A DNA stretch of 64,000 nucleotides from the NCBI GenBank assembly GCA_025363655.1, contig JANYDK010000011.1, forward strand, positions 124,001 to 188,000, read 5' to 3'. Source of the stretch: Deltaproteobacteria bacterium (GTDB lineage Bacteria > Myxococcota_A > Polyangia > Polyangiales > JADJMO01). Positions 17,011 through 25,624 of this stretch are shown here, one piece after another. Numbering within the stretch: position 1 is the stretch's first letter; the number at the start of each line of letters is the position of its first letter. The notes beneath the pieces were generated by a model. It saw only the letters and a program-made list of their open reading frames with translations. It did no database searches and was not told the DNA's origin. A program made the position numbers and the translations under genes.

Positions 17011-18806
17011 CCGCGAATGACGGTGATGCCTTGAACCTTGGCGCCCGAGGCAGAGGCCACCAAGATCAACGAGACGCGTTCGAGAGGGTCGTCGACGATG
17101 AGCGGCGCGCAGGTCTTCGTGAGGTCGCCGGCCGAGAGCGTGATGATGCCGTGCGCGTCGCGCCGAAGCTCGGTGGCGCCGACGGATGACGACACTGCCG
17201 GCCACGCGCACCCACCGATGCCGATGCGTGCGACGAGGAGCCCGCGTGGCGTTCTGAGCTCGACGTCGGGGAGGTCGCGGCCCCCTGCCCCGCCGAGCCG
17301 AAGCGTGAAGGCCGCGTAGGTCGCGTCGGCGATGGCGACACGGCCGTTGGGTGGAAATTGCAGGCCTTCGCGTGAGGGCACGAAGCCGGAGAGACGATCG
17401 GGCACCAGGTGCGACGTCGAGCCGAGGCCGAGGGGCTCGTCGACCGCGAGCGCGGTGCGCAAGTCGGTGCGCGTCGCTGCAAATGTGAGCGTGCTGTCTG
17501 CCAACTGCGGCACGACGACGACGCCGAGCGAGAGCATGAAGGGACGCACGTCGGAGGACGCGGTCAACGTCGAGAGGTTCGAAGGCGCGTCGTCCCACGT
17601 CACCGTCCACGGCGCGAAGTGACGCACCCGACCGTCGAAGAGGAGCGGAGCGCCTTCACTCATCTCGACGAACCGTGGCGGGCTGCCCCCGCTCTCGAGG
17701 ATGCCGACGGATTCGACGCCGTCGAGTCGGACGAGCGAGAGCTCGAGCGCGGCACCGGGGGCTCCGCGTGCGACGAGGACGGCTCCGGAAGGAAGCGCGA
17801 CTGCATCGAGCCAGAGGCGAGCCGTGAGCGGTACGACGCCGAGGGCGGACTTGGCGTCGGACGAGAAGACCTCGACGTCGGGCACGGGAGCGCCGTCGTC
17901 ACCGATACCGCCCATGACCAGCACCTCGCCGGTGGCGATGCGGACGACGATGGGCGCGCGCCGACGAGATCGAAGTGCGGCGAGATCGACGACGCGCGAC
18001 TCCAACGTCGCCGCGTCGATGCGCTCCATCGAATCGAGCGCACGCCCATCGTTGAAGCCGCCGACAAGGAGACCATCACCGTTGGCGAGAACGATGCTCC
18101 CGGCATCTGCGCGCGGTTGGCCGAGCGGCGGGAGGCCCGAGTGCTCGAAGTGGAGGGGCACCGAGGTGGGATCGAAAGGCTCGAAATCCTGCCAGATCTT
18201 GCCGTCGAGGCCGACGCCGCCGGCGATGACGAAGGCGCGGTCGAGCGGAAGGACCGACGCCCGATCGCGTACGTGGGAGAGGCCTTCTTTCAGACGCGTA
18301 GGGACGGCAGTGGTGGCATCGATCCAGATCGCGTCGGCGCGTGGACGTCCGCCAGCGTCGTGACCGCCCGCGAGGAGGACGCCGCGTGACGATCGGCCAT
18401 ATGCCGGGCCGGACACTGCAGGGAAGCCCGCGAGCGAGAGCTGGCAGCCGCGATCGGTGCGGAAGATGGGGCCGACCAGCTGACCGTCCGGTAGAGGGGC
18501 GAGGACGCCGAGACCGACGGCCGTGTCGTCGGCGCGGGTGAGGCGTGCGAGGACGAGCTGCGTGTCGCTGGGAAAGCCGGTCAGGTCTTCTGTCGCGTTC
18601 GGGCTCACGACCGCGAACGAGCCGGCACCGAGCGGTCGGTCGTCGAGCGCGGTGAGCTCGACCTTGGCCGCTTCGTCGAGCGCGCAGCCGGGGAGCGTGT
18701 TCCCCTGAATGGGGCGATTTCCAGGCGTTTTTGCGCCGCAGGCAGCGATGGATAACGCCATGATGCAACCTGCGACGAGGCTGCCGGACCGCAAAATCGG
18801 GCGCAT
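17007..18806 (-). CDS. Kelch-like beta-propeller lipoprotein
   Basis: The 599-residue protein starts at MRPILRSGSLVAGC and has a lipobox (SIAAC) at about residue 23. The body shows Kelch-type units: a Gly-Gly pair, then an aromatic or charged turn. Examples are GVLLAGGHDAGGRPRAD, AFVIAGGVGLDGKIWQD, GDGLLVGGFNDGRALDSME and EVLVMGGIGDDGAPVPDVE. These suggest a surface or periplasmic beta-propeller. The longer frame reaching 19781 is antisense to the neighbouring kinase and is rejected. The gene diverges from that kinase with 42 bp between the starts, so a functional pairing is possible. No enzymatic motif was seen. Confidence 0.85.
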   Translation of the reverse strand: MRPILRSGSLVAGCIMALSIAACGAKTPGNRPIQGNTLPGCALDEAAKVELTALDDRPLGAGSFAVVSPNATEDLTGFPSDTQLVLARLTRADDTAVGLGVLAPLPDGQLVGPIFRTDRGCQLSLAGFPAVSGPAYGRSSRGVLLAGGHDAGGRPRADAIWIDATTAVPTRLKEGLSHVRDRASVLPLDRAFVIAGGVGLDGKIWQDFEPFDPTSVPLHFEHSGLPPLGQPRADAGSIVLANGDGLLVGGFNDGRALDSMERIDAATLESRVVDLAALRSRRRAPIVVRIATGEVLVMGGIGDDGAPVPDVEVFSSDAKSALGVVPLTARLWLDAVALPSGAVLVARGAPGAALELSLVRLDGVESVGILESGGSPPRFVEMSEGAPLLFDGRVRHFAPWTVTWDDAPSNLSTLTASSDVRPFMLSLGVVVVPQLADSTLTFAATRTDLRTALAVDEPLGLGSTSHLVPDRLSGFVPSREGLQFPPNGRVAIADATYAAFTLRLGGAGGRDLPDVELRTPRGLLVARIGIGGCAWPAVSSSVGATELRRDAHGIITLSAGDLTKTCAPLIVDDPLERVSLILVASASGAKVQGITVIRG

Positions 18807-18848
18807 GCGGCCACTCGTCGAGCGAACGTTGCTAGGCTGTGCCTCGCG

Positions 18849-20609
18849 ATGACGGCCGAGAGCGCCCACGGCAGCCCGGTGACCCCGGCCGGAGACGGCG
18901 GCGGCATCGGGAGCGCGCAACCTCGCTTGCCGAAGTCCTTCGGTAAGTTCGTCCTCAAGCGAAGGCTCGCCCGCGGCGGCATGGCCGAAGTGTTCCTGGC
19001 GGGGCTTTCGGGCGCTCAAGGGTTCGAGAAGGAGCTGGTGGTGAAGCTGATTCGCCCCGAGCTCGCCGCGGACGAGGCGTTCGTCCGGAGGTTCGTCGAG
19101 GAGGCCAAGACGTGTGTGCGCCTGACGCACCCCAACATCGTCTCGATCTTCGAGCTCGGTGTCGAGACGGGCGTGCTCTATCTGGCCATGGAGCTGGTCC
19201 GCGGGGCAACGCTCGCGGAGATTCTCACCGAAGGGGGGGCGCTGCGCTGGGACGAGGGAGCCTACGTCGCCCTCGAGGTTGCCCGCGCGCTCGATCATGC
19301 GCACCGCCGCAACGTCGTCCATCGCGACGTCACCCCGGGCAACGTGATGCTCGACGAAGAGGGCGGCGTGAAGCTCCTCGACTTCGGCATCGCTGCGCCG
19401 GCGGGTCTCGATACCATCGAGGTGTTCGGCACGCCTGGGCACATGCCGCTCGAACAGCTCGAAGGCAGGCCGCTCAGCGGCTCGACCGACTTGTTCGCGC
19501 TCGGCACCGTGCTCGTGGAGACGTGGACCGGACGCGCACCCTATCGGCGTGCAGATGCGCGGGCGTCGCGCACGGCCTTGATGGAAGGCCCGCCGCCACC
19601 ACTGTCGTCGAGCATCCCCGACCTCGCCCCGCTCGACGAGCTGATCACTGCGCTCCTCGCGCGGGCACCGATCGATCGTCCGCAGCACGCCGACGACGTC
19701 GCGCGAGTACTCCGGCGGGTGCTGCGCGAGCGGAACATCGATCTCGACGAGGTGGCGCGTGGGCTCGGCGTACGGGTGCAACGGGCGATGTCGGCTCGCG
19801 AAGAGCGGGAAGCAGGCCGCGCCGTCGCCGCGCCTCCGATGCCGAAAGCGATGCGACCGACGCCGCTCGGTGATGCCACCAAAACCTTCGCCACGCGCGG
19901 AGAAATCGGCTCCTGGTCTGGAACGGCGGCGATGCCGAGCGATCCGAGTCGACCGAGCGGCAGCGTCACCCGCGACGAGGGCGCCGTGGTCTCGACCCGC
20001 AAGCTCGACGAGCCCTCGGCCGAGCCGACCGGGACGCGGCGAATGGTGTCGAGCCGTCCGAGCGCGCCGATCGTCCCCGGAGCCGCACCTCCGCGACGTC
20101 TGCCCGCGCTCGTCGCAGTGCTGGCGGTGTTCGCGATCGGAGGTGGTGTCTATTTCGCGCTACGTCGACCGGCCGTGGTGACTCCGCCCGTCCCGAGCAC
20201 GACCGCGAACACACTGGCGACCTCTGGCTCGACGATTGGTTCGAACAGCGGTGGTGGCAGCGTGACGGTGAGTGCGTCGTCGACGACGTTGCCGAGCGTG
20301 ACGACGAGCACGACGACGAACGTGGCGACCTCCCCCTCGACCGACGCTGGGGCCGCGACCGTCATCTCAGCGCGGCTGGTGGTCACCTCGTCACCGCCGG
20401 CGACCTGTGAGCTCGATGGGCGATCGCTCGGACGAACGCCGGTCAATACCACCGCGCCCCTTGGCGAACATCGACTGGTGATGCGTCCGGCAGGGCTCGG
20501 AGAGAGCTTCGAGCGGCGCATCACCCTCACCGCCGCGGGCGGCGTCGACGTCCACGGCGATTTCAACGACGAGCCGACGATTTCGATCCGGCGCATCCCG
20601 CCGAAGTGA
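18849..20609 (+). CDS. Transmembrane Ser/Thr protein kinase with atypical catalytic loop
   Basis: The 586-residue protein has an N-terminal Hanks-type kinase domain (about 31-295). It contains the Gly loop LARGGMAEVF, Lys66 in VVKLI, HRDVTPGN at 158-165 and DFG at 178-180. A transmembrane helix at about 418-437 follows a Pro/Ser-rich linker. A PEGA-like extracytoplasmic domain lies at about 515-570 (LVVTSSPPATCELDGRSLG). The catalytic-loop Lys after HRD is Thr, and the APE motif reads PLE. Such HRDVTP/HRDVSP loops are common in myxobacterial kinases, so activity is not ruled out. TAGGCT lies 10 nt before the ATG with no Shine-Dalgarno. Confidence 0.92.
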   Translation: MTAESAHGSPVTPAGDGGGIGSAQPRLPKSFGKFVLKRRLARGGMAEVFLAGLSGAQGFEKELVVKLIRPELAADEAFVRRFVEEAKTCVRLTHPNIVSIFELGVETGVLYLAMELVRGATLAEILTEGGALRWDEGAYVALEVARALDHAHRRNVVHRDVTPGNVMLDEEGGVKLLDFGIAAPAGLDTIEVFGTPGHMPLEQLEGRPLSGSTDLFALGTVLVETWTGRAPYRRADARASRTALMEGPPPPLSSSIPDLAPLDELITALLARAPIDRPQHADDVARVLRRVLRERNIDLDEVARGLGVRVQRAMSAREEREAGRAVAAPPMPKAMRPTPLGDATKTFATRGEIGSWSGTAAMPSDPSRPSGSVTRDEGAVVSTRKLDEPSAEPTGTRRMVSSRPSAPIVPGAAPPRRLPALVAVLAVFAIGGGVYFALRRPAVVTPPVPSTTANTLATSGSTIGSNSGGGSVTVSASSTTLPSVTTSTTTNVATSPSTDAGAATVISARLVVTSSPPATCELDGRSLGRTPVNTTAPLGEHRLVMRPAGLGESFERRITLTAAGGVDVHGDFNDEPTISIRRIPPK

Positions 20610-20648
20610 CCGCGGGCGACGACGACCGGGAGATGCTAGATAGCGGCC

Positions 20649-23180
20649 ATGACTGCCGTCGATCCTCACGACGTCGCTCCGCCCAAGGCGCGAGCCGATC
20701 TCGAATGGGCACGGCTCCTCGCCGCCCTCGCCGAGCGATGCGACACCGCGCTCGGCCGTGATTTGGCGTTGCGGCTCGATCCTTCGATCGATCGCGACGA
20801 GACCCGCCGCGTGCTCGCCGAGGTGGAAGAGGCGATTCGAACCGCGCAGCAGGGAGAGCCCCTTCCGTTGCCCGAGCTCCCCGACGCACGTGAGGCCTTT
20901 GCGCGCGTCGAGCATGGCGGAGTGCTCTCGGCGACCGAGCTGCGGGGAATCGCGACGGTGCTGGCGGCGGCGCGTGTGCTCCGGCGTTTCCTCCATGCAC
21001 GCCAGAAAGATCTCCCCGCGCTCTTCTCCGCGTGCTCCACGGACCCCTCGCTCGATCGCGTCGAAGAGGAGATTTCCCGCTGCTTCGACCCAGACGGCAC
21101 CCTCGCCGATCACGCGAGCCCGAACCTCCGTCAGCTGCGCACCGAGTATGCGGCGGCCCGCGCGCGGATGATCTCGCGCATCGAGGACGTCATGCGCCGT
21201 TACTCGACGGTGCTCTCCGACTCGTACTGGACCGAGCGTGAAGGGCGCTACGTCCTGCCGATGCGCGCCGATGCCCACGAGCGCTTTCCCGGCATCGTCC
21301 ACGGCTCGAGCGGCTCCGGGGCGACACTCTTCGTCGAGCCGCGCGTCGTCATCCCGATGGGCAACCGTCTGAAGATGCTCGACGGCGACGTGCGTCGCGA
21401 GGAAGAGGCCATCTACGCGCACTTGAGCAGTCGCGTGGCGTCGGTCATCACCAGCGTCGGAGGCGCGATCGACGCGCTCGGCCGAGCAGACTTGCGCGCA
21501 GGCTCGGCGCGGCTGGCGCGTGAGCTCTCCCTCACCTTCCCGCTCCTCCCCGACGACGGGGCGGCCATTTTTTCAGCCGATTTGCGCGAGATGCGGCACC
21601 CGCTGCTGGTGCTCGAGGCGATCTCCACCAGCGGCGCGCAACGCAAGGCGGTGGTCCCGAGTGATCTCCGCGTCGAGGGCGGTCGCGCGGTCGTGGTCAG
21701 CGGCCCCAACGCCGGCGGCAAGACGGTCGCACTCAAGGCGCTCGGGCTCGCGGCGCTGATGTTGCGCGCAGGACTGCCCATCGCCGCCGCCGAAGGCTCG
21801 ACGCTCTCGCTGGTCGACGTCGTGCTCACCGACGTCGGCGACGATCAATCGCTGCAGATGTCGCTCTCGACCTTCAGCGCGCACGTCGTCAATCTCAGCC
21901 AAATTCTCGATACCGCACGACCCGGTGCGCTGGTGCTGCTCGATGAGCTCGCCGGTGGAACCGATCCCCGCGAGGGCGAGGCGCTCGCGGCAGGAGTGCT
22001 CGATGGGCTCTGCCGTCGGGGCGCGGCGGTGGTGGCGACGACGCACTACGAAGGTCTGAAGGCGCTGGCACTCGCCGACGAACGCTTCGTCAACGCCGCC
22101 GTCGGCTTCGACGACGCGACCCTGACCCCGACGTTCCGTCTCGTGATCGGCGTGCCCGGCGCATCGAGCGCGCTCGCGGTGGCGCGTCGTTTCGGCATCC
22201 CTTCGCTCGTGATCGAGCGCGCCGAGGCTTACTTGTCGGGCGAAGATCGCAGCTTCGAGCAGACCGTTCGCCAGCTCCACGACGAGCGACGCGCGCTCGA
22301 GCTCGCCAGGTCGGCCGCCGAGCAGGACCGAATCGAAGCGCGAAGACTGCGCACCGAGATCGAAGCCGAGCTCGAAGCATTGCGCGCCCGCGACCGGCGC
22401 ATCGTCCACCAAGAAGCCGAGACGTTGCTCGCGTCGGTGCGACGTGCGCGCGAAGATCTCCGCGGCGCCCAGGCTCGCCTTCGCGCGAAGAAGCCCGACG
22501 CCGAAGCCCTCGCCGCCGCCGACCGTGCCATCGACGGGGTCGCCGCGCGCTTCTCCCTCGGCGCCGATCTCGGGGAAATTCTCGAGCCCGCGCCGGTTCT
22601 TCCCCGTGGAGAACGCGTCGAGAGCGACACGCCGCTGCGCAAGGGCGCGAAGGTCTACGTCACGCGCCTCCGCGCGGAGGCCGAGGTCGTCGACGTCCAG
22701 TCCGACGGTCAGCTCCGCGTCGCCGCCGGCTCGCTCAAGCTGACAGTGCCGCGTGCCGACGTGCGCGTCCTCTTCGACGGGCCACGCGAGGGAGCGACGC
22801 GCAGCGGAGGCCGCAACACCGGACGTTCGCCGCGCTTGCAATCGAGCCATTTCGCGCGAGGCGGCGGCGCTCCGATGCGCGCGGCCGGGCCGAGCCACGG
22901 CGACCCCTCGCAAGAGCCGGAGATGGTGCTGCAGACCTCCGACAACACCTGCGACGTGCGTGGTCTCCGCGTCGACGATGCCTGGCCGATGGTGGAGTCG
23001 TTCCTCGATCGAAGCCTCAACGACGGACGTCGGCTCGCCATCGTCGTCCATGGACACGGCTCCGGTGCGCTCCGTGACAAGGTGCGCGTCGAGCTGACGT
23101 CGAGTGGCTACGTCGAGCGCTTCCGCTCCGGCCGGCCTGCCGAGGGTGGCGACGGCGTCACCGTGGTGTGGCTCCGCTGA
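20649..23180 (+). CDS. mutS2: MutS2 family ATPase with Smr domain
   Basis: The 843-residue length is typical of MutS2. The clamp/lever region is N-terminal, without the mismatch-recognition domain of MutS1. The ATPase Walker A motif GPNAGGKT lies near residues 352-359, followed by LVLLDELAGGTDPREG (Walker B) and ATTHYEGLKALA. A coiled coil spans about 540-620. The C-terminal Smr nuclease domain (about 765-843) carries CDVRGLRVDDA and VVHGHGSGALRDKVR. MutS2 proteins act on recombination intermediates or rescue collided ribosomes. ATG 20649 has no Shine-Dalgarno; a TAGATA hexamer ends 6 nt upstream. The 3' end overlaps the convergent methyltransferase gene by 23 bp. Confidence 0.96.
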   Translation: MTAVDPHDVAPPKARADLEWARLLAALAERCDTALGRDLALRLDPSIDRDETRRVLAEVEEAIRTAQQGEPLPLPELPDAREAFARVEHGGVLSATELRGIATVLAAARVLRRFLHARQKDLPALFSACSTDPSLDRVEEEISRCFDPDGTLADHASPNLRQLRTEYAAARARMISRIEDVMRRYSTVLSDSYWTEREGRYVLPMRADAHERFPGIVHGSSGSGATLFVEPRVVIPMGNRLKMLDGDVRREEEAIYAHLSSRVASVITSVGGAIDALGRADLRAGSARLARELSLTFPLLPDDGAAIFSADLREMRHPLLVLEAISTSGAQRKAVVPSDLRVEGGRAVVVSGPNAGGKTVALKALGLAALMLRAGLPIAAAEGSTLSLVDVVLTDVGDDQSLQMSLSTFSAHVVNLSQILDTARPGALVLLDELAGGTDPREGEALAAGVLDGLCRRGAAVVATTHYEGLKALALADERFVNAAVGFDDATLTPTFRLVIGVPGASSALAVARRFGIPSLVIERAEAYLSGEDRSFEQTVRQLHDERRALELARSAAEQDRIEARRLRTEIEAELEALRARDRRIVHQEAETLLASVRRAREDLRGAQARLRAKKPDAEALAAADRAIDGVAARFSLGADLGEILEPAPVLPRGERVESDTPLRKGAKVYVTRLRAEAEVVDVQSDGQLRVAAGSLKLTVPRADVRVLFDGPREGATRSGGRNTGRSPRLQSSHFARGGGAPMRAAGPSHGDPSQEPEMVLQTSDNTCDVRGLRVDDAWPMVESFLDRSLNDGRRLAIVVHGHGSGALRDKVRVELTSSGYVERFRSGRPAEGGDGVTVVWLR

Positions 23181-23988
23181 CGACGTCGAGGACTCGCACG
23201 GCGTTGCGAACGTCCGGAAAACATAGGCGATCCCACCACGAGACGTGCCATCTCGGCGATGGCTGCGCGGCGTCCCACTCGACGATCGAGACGTCGTTCG
23301 CGACCGAGAAGCCGAGCTCGGCGAGCCATCGTCCAGGTTCGTCGACGAGCGTGCGGTAAGGCGCGCCAGTTGCGGCGACGACGGCGGGAATGCGCGTCGC
23401 CCGTTTGCGCGCGTACCGACCGCCGCCGAAGTCGGCGATGACGCGGCCGCCCGACCGCACCGACAGACGCCGAAGCAGCTGGGCGGCATGCGCCGGCTCG
23501 AAGTACTGCACGACACCTTCGAGGATGACGACGAAGGGGCGGTCGTCTTTCGGGAGGAGGCCGTCGAGCGCATCGAGGTCACCGAGGTCGAAGGCGTGCC
23601 GCTCGATTTCTACCCCGACCGGCACCGGCAGATCGCGGGCGCGCTCGTTTTTCCAGGCGATCAGCGATGGATGATCGGCTTCGTGAAAACGGACCTCGCC
23701 GCCCAGCAGCATCCGATAGGGACGCGCGTCGAGCCCGCAGCCGAGCGAGACGACCCACCGATGTCCGTGCTCGACGACAGCCGCATGCAGCAGATCATCG
23801 ATAACCCGCGTGCGCAGGACGATACCATCGTGCGCCCCGCCTTGCGTCTCGAGCTCGCGGCCGATGCGCAGGCCTTCTTCACCGCAGAGCGTGGCGGCAA
23901 AACGATCGACGACGAGCGGCTGCGATCGCAGCGACTCGTCGGCTCGACAGGCGGCGGTCCAAAAGGCAGTGCGTTCGACGGGAAGCAC
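23158..23988 (-). CDS. Leucine-carboxyl/O-methyltransferase (PPM1/Tcmp) family
   Basis: This 276-residue protein begins VERTAFWTAACRADES, the family's substrate-side N-terminus. The SAM-binding signature LGCGLDARPYRML is at about 81-93, and FVVILEGVVQYF matches the family's EGVxxYL motif. The family includes protein phosphatase 2A methyltransferase and TcmP-type O-methyltransferases. The start is GTG 23988, 15 nt downstream of the mglA stop, so it is very likely the third gene of the mglBA operon. The substrate is unknown; the operon position hints at a role in polarity or motility, which is inference. Confidence 0.88.
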   Translation of the reverse strand: MLPVERTAFWTAACRADESLRSQPLVVDRFAATLCGEEGLRIGRELETQGGAHDGIVLRTRVIDDLLHAAVVEHGHRWVVSLGCGLDARPYRMLLGGEVRFHEADHPSLIAWKNERARDLPVPVGVEIERHAFDLGDLDALDGLLPKDDRPFVVILEGVVQYFEPAHAAQLLRRLSVRSGGRVIADFGGGRYARKRATRIPAVVAATGAPYRTLVDEPGRWLAELGFSVANDVSIVEWDAAQPSPRWHVSWWDRLCFPDVRNAVRVLDVVSGATPR

Positions 23989-24003
23989 GACCGAGCAGAG
24001 ACG

Positions 24004-24597
24004 TTAGCCGCCGCCGCCCTTTTTCAGTTCCGTGAGCACCAGCTTGGCCACGGCCTTGAGCGTCTCGAAGACGCCGATGCCGGTGCGCGCGCAGGCCTCG
24101 TATTCGGGGATGTTGGTCGGGTTGAGCAGCTCGTGCAGCTCGGCGACGTCGGCGACGTTGGGCAAGTCGCGCTTGTTGTACTGGATGACGTACGGGAGCT
24201 TGTCGAGGTCGTAGCCCTGCTCGTTCAAGTTCGTCCGCAAGTTGTCGAGCGACTCGATGTTCGCTTCGGTACGCTCGATTTGCGAGTCGGCGACGAAGAC
24301 GACGCCGTCGACACCCTTCAAGATGAGCTTGCGGCTCGCGTCGTAGAAGACCTGCCCCGGCACCGTATAGAGCTGGAAACGGGCCTTGAAACCGCGGATT
24401 TCGCCGAGGCTGAGGGGGAGGAAGTCGAAGAAGAGCGTTCGCTCCGTCTCGGTGGCGAGCGAGATCAGCTTGCCCTTCGCAGCCGGGTTCGTGCGCTCGT
24501 AGATGTACTGGAGGTTCGTCGTCTTCCCGCAGAGACCTGGACCGTAATAGACGATCTTACAGTTGATCTCGCGAGCCATGTAGTTGATGAACGACAT
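24004..24597 (-). CDS. mglA: MglA, Ras-like polarity GTPase
   Basis: MglA is the small GTPase that sets front-rear polarity in gliding bacteria and recruits the Glt/Agl machinery and type IV pili at the leading pole. The 197 residues carry the diagnostic sites of the family. The P-loop GPGLCGKTT is at 19-27. Arg53 is the intrinsic finger. Thr78 stands where Ras has Asp, followed by Gln82. NKRD is at 141-144, with Asn141 and Asp144. Numbering agrees residue for residue with the known Myxococcus protein at these sites. The gene lies 12 nt downstream of mglB, in the conserved mglB-mglA order. Confidence 0.98.
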   Translation of the reverse strand: MSFINYMAREINCKIVYYGPGLCGKTTNLQYIYERTNPAAKGKLISLATETERTLFFDFLPLSLGEIRGFKARFQLYTVPGQVFYDASRKLILKGVDGVVFVADSQIERTEANIESLDNLRTNLNEQGYDLDKLPYVIQYNKRDLPNVADVAELHELLNPTNIPEYEACARTGIGVFETLKAVAKLVLTELKKGGGG

Positions 24598-24609
24598 CGG
24601 CTGGTTCGC

Positions 24610-25095
24610 TCAATCGTTGAACAGGTTGTCGATGTCCTCGTCGGAGATCTCGGCGAACGGCGTGTCGGCGCCGGGATCCTGGACCTTCTTCAGGAGCGTC
24701 TCGAAGATCTTGTTCAGCTCTTCGGAGGCCTTCTTCACGCGCAGGCGGACGAGGCCGAGCGAGCTGCGTGAGTCGAAGATGACGACGAGGATGACGCGGT
24801 TGCCGACGAGCTGAATGTGGACGTTCTGCTTCGTCCCCTCGTGGAACTGCGTGGCGAACTCTTCTTCGCGCAGCAGTTTGGCCATGCCGCCCGTCGCGGC
24901 GATGTTGCCGGCGGTGAGCGAAGCGAGTGAAGTGGTGTCGAGGTTCTCGACGTCACCAGAGGCAGCAATGAGCTGCCCATTCTTGTCGACGATGAAGACG
25001 ACCTTGGCGTTCGCGTCCTTCACCAGCTTGTCGACGACTTGCTGGATGAGGTTGAACTCCTCTTCGTACATCACCATCTGCGGGTCTTTGGCCAT
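24610..25095 (-). CDS. mglB: MglB, Roadblock/LC7 GTPase-activating protein
   Basis: MglB activates GTP hydrolysis by MglA at the lagging pole. The 161-residue protein is a single Roadblock/LC7 domain (about 10-125) containing VVFIVDKNGQLIAASGD, SLTAGNIAATGGMAKLL and VILVVIFDSRSSLGLVRLR. A C-terminal acidic tail ends EISDEDIDNLFND, equivalent to the helix through which MglB contacts MglA. ATG 25095 is preceded by a GAGG at about -10. Downstream genes mglA and the methyltransferase follow at 12 and 15 nt. Confidence 0.97.
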   Translation of the reverse strand: MAKDPQMVMYEEEFNLIQQVVDKLVKDANAKVVFIVDKNGQLIAASGDVENLDTTSLASLTAGNIAATGGMAKLLREEEFATQFHEGTKQNVHIQLVGNRVILVVIFDSRSSLGLVRLRVKKASEELNKIFETLLKKVQDPGADTPFAEISDEDIDNLFND

Positions 25096-25197
25096 CCAGT
25101 GCCTCGTGCGAAAGTTCGTCGAGAAAACGTTGCTTGGGAGCCTCGGCGAGGGCCGGGGCGTGAGTCCAACGCGGAGGAGCGCTCTTCGCGAGGAAGA

Positions 25198-25226
25198 GAC
25201 CTATCCGAGTCATCCTTGCTCTTCAA
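25198..25226 (-). promoter_or_regulatory. Candidate promoter of the mglBA operon
   Basis: On the minus strand TTGAAG (25221-25226) is followed after 17 nt by TAGGTC (25198-25203). The -35 box matches four of six consensus bases. The -10 box is weak because it lacks the final T. Transcription would start near 25190, about 95 nt before mglB. No better candidate is visible in the 265-bp divergent gap. Confidence 0.35.
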
Positions 25227-25360
25227 CCCATACCAGGCCGCGCACCGATGGCGGGGAGTCTTTTGCGTTTCGCGAAGATTGCCTCACCGCGACGGCTGCG
25301 CGCGGTTTCGGACCGGAAATTCGCTTGCCGCCGAGAGCCTGCCTGTGAAATCCTCCGTCC

Positions 25361-25624
25361 ATGGCCCTGATCGAGATCGAGGAGGCCGCGCGCCGCCTCG
25401 CGCGTGCGATCGCGAGCGACTTGTCGCTGTACAACGCCGAGAAAATCGAGAAAGGGGTCGCCGCCGACACCCTCTTCGACGAGCTCGCGGGTGACATCGA
25501 GGAGGGGCGTGCGCTCTACAACTCGCGCGTCTCGCCCGAGCTGTACCCGAAGAATTTCTACGATCGCGCCATCGTCGACCTGCTCATCCGCGGCAAAGGG
25601 CACGTGCGGTCGAAGATGTGGTGA
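25361..25624 (+). CDS. Conserved-looking small cytosolic protein, 87 aa
   Basis: The 87-residue product has no signal peptide. It is helical and acidic, starting MALIEIEEAARRLARAIASDL and ending RGKGHVRSKMW. The motif NAEKIEKG and the segment SPELYPKNFYDRAIVDLLI look like a conserved helical domain, but I do not recognise the family. It overlaps the following pseudouridine synthase gene by 7 nt (GTG 25618), so translation is probably coupled and the two may work together in RNA modification or ribosome assembly. It diverges from mglBA. Confidence 0.8.
   Translation: MALIEIEEAARRLARAIASDLSLYNAEKIEKGVAADTLFDELAGDIEEGRALYNSRVSPELYPKNFYDRAIVDLLIRGKGHVRSKMW

Noticed and set aside
17409-18389. Plus-strand 326-residue open frame inside the Kelch-like gene
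   Set aside because: It is antisense to a gene with a lipobox and clear Kelch-type repeats, and its sequence has no recognisable domain.
18807-19781. Upstream extension of the Kelch-like lipoprotein by 325 residues
   Set aside because: The extension is antisense to the kinase catalytic domain, and the lipoprotein signal starts exactly at 18806.
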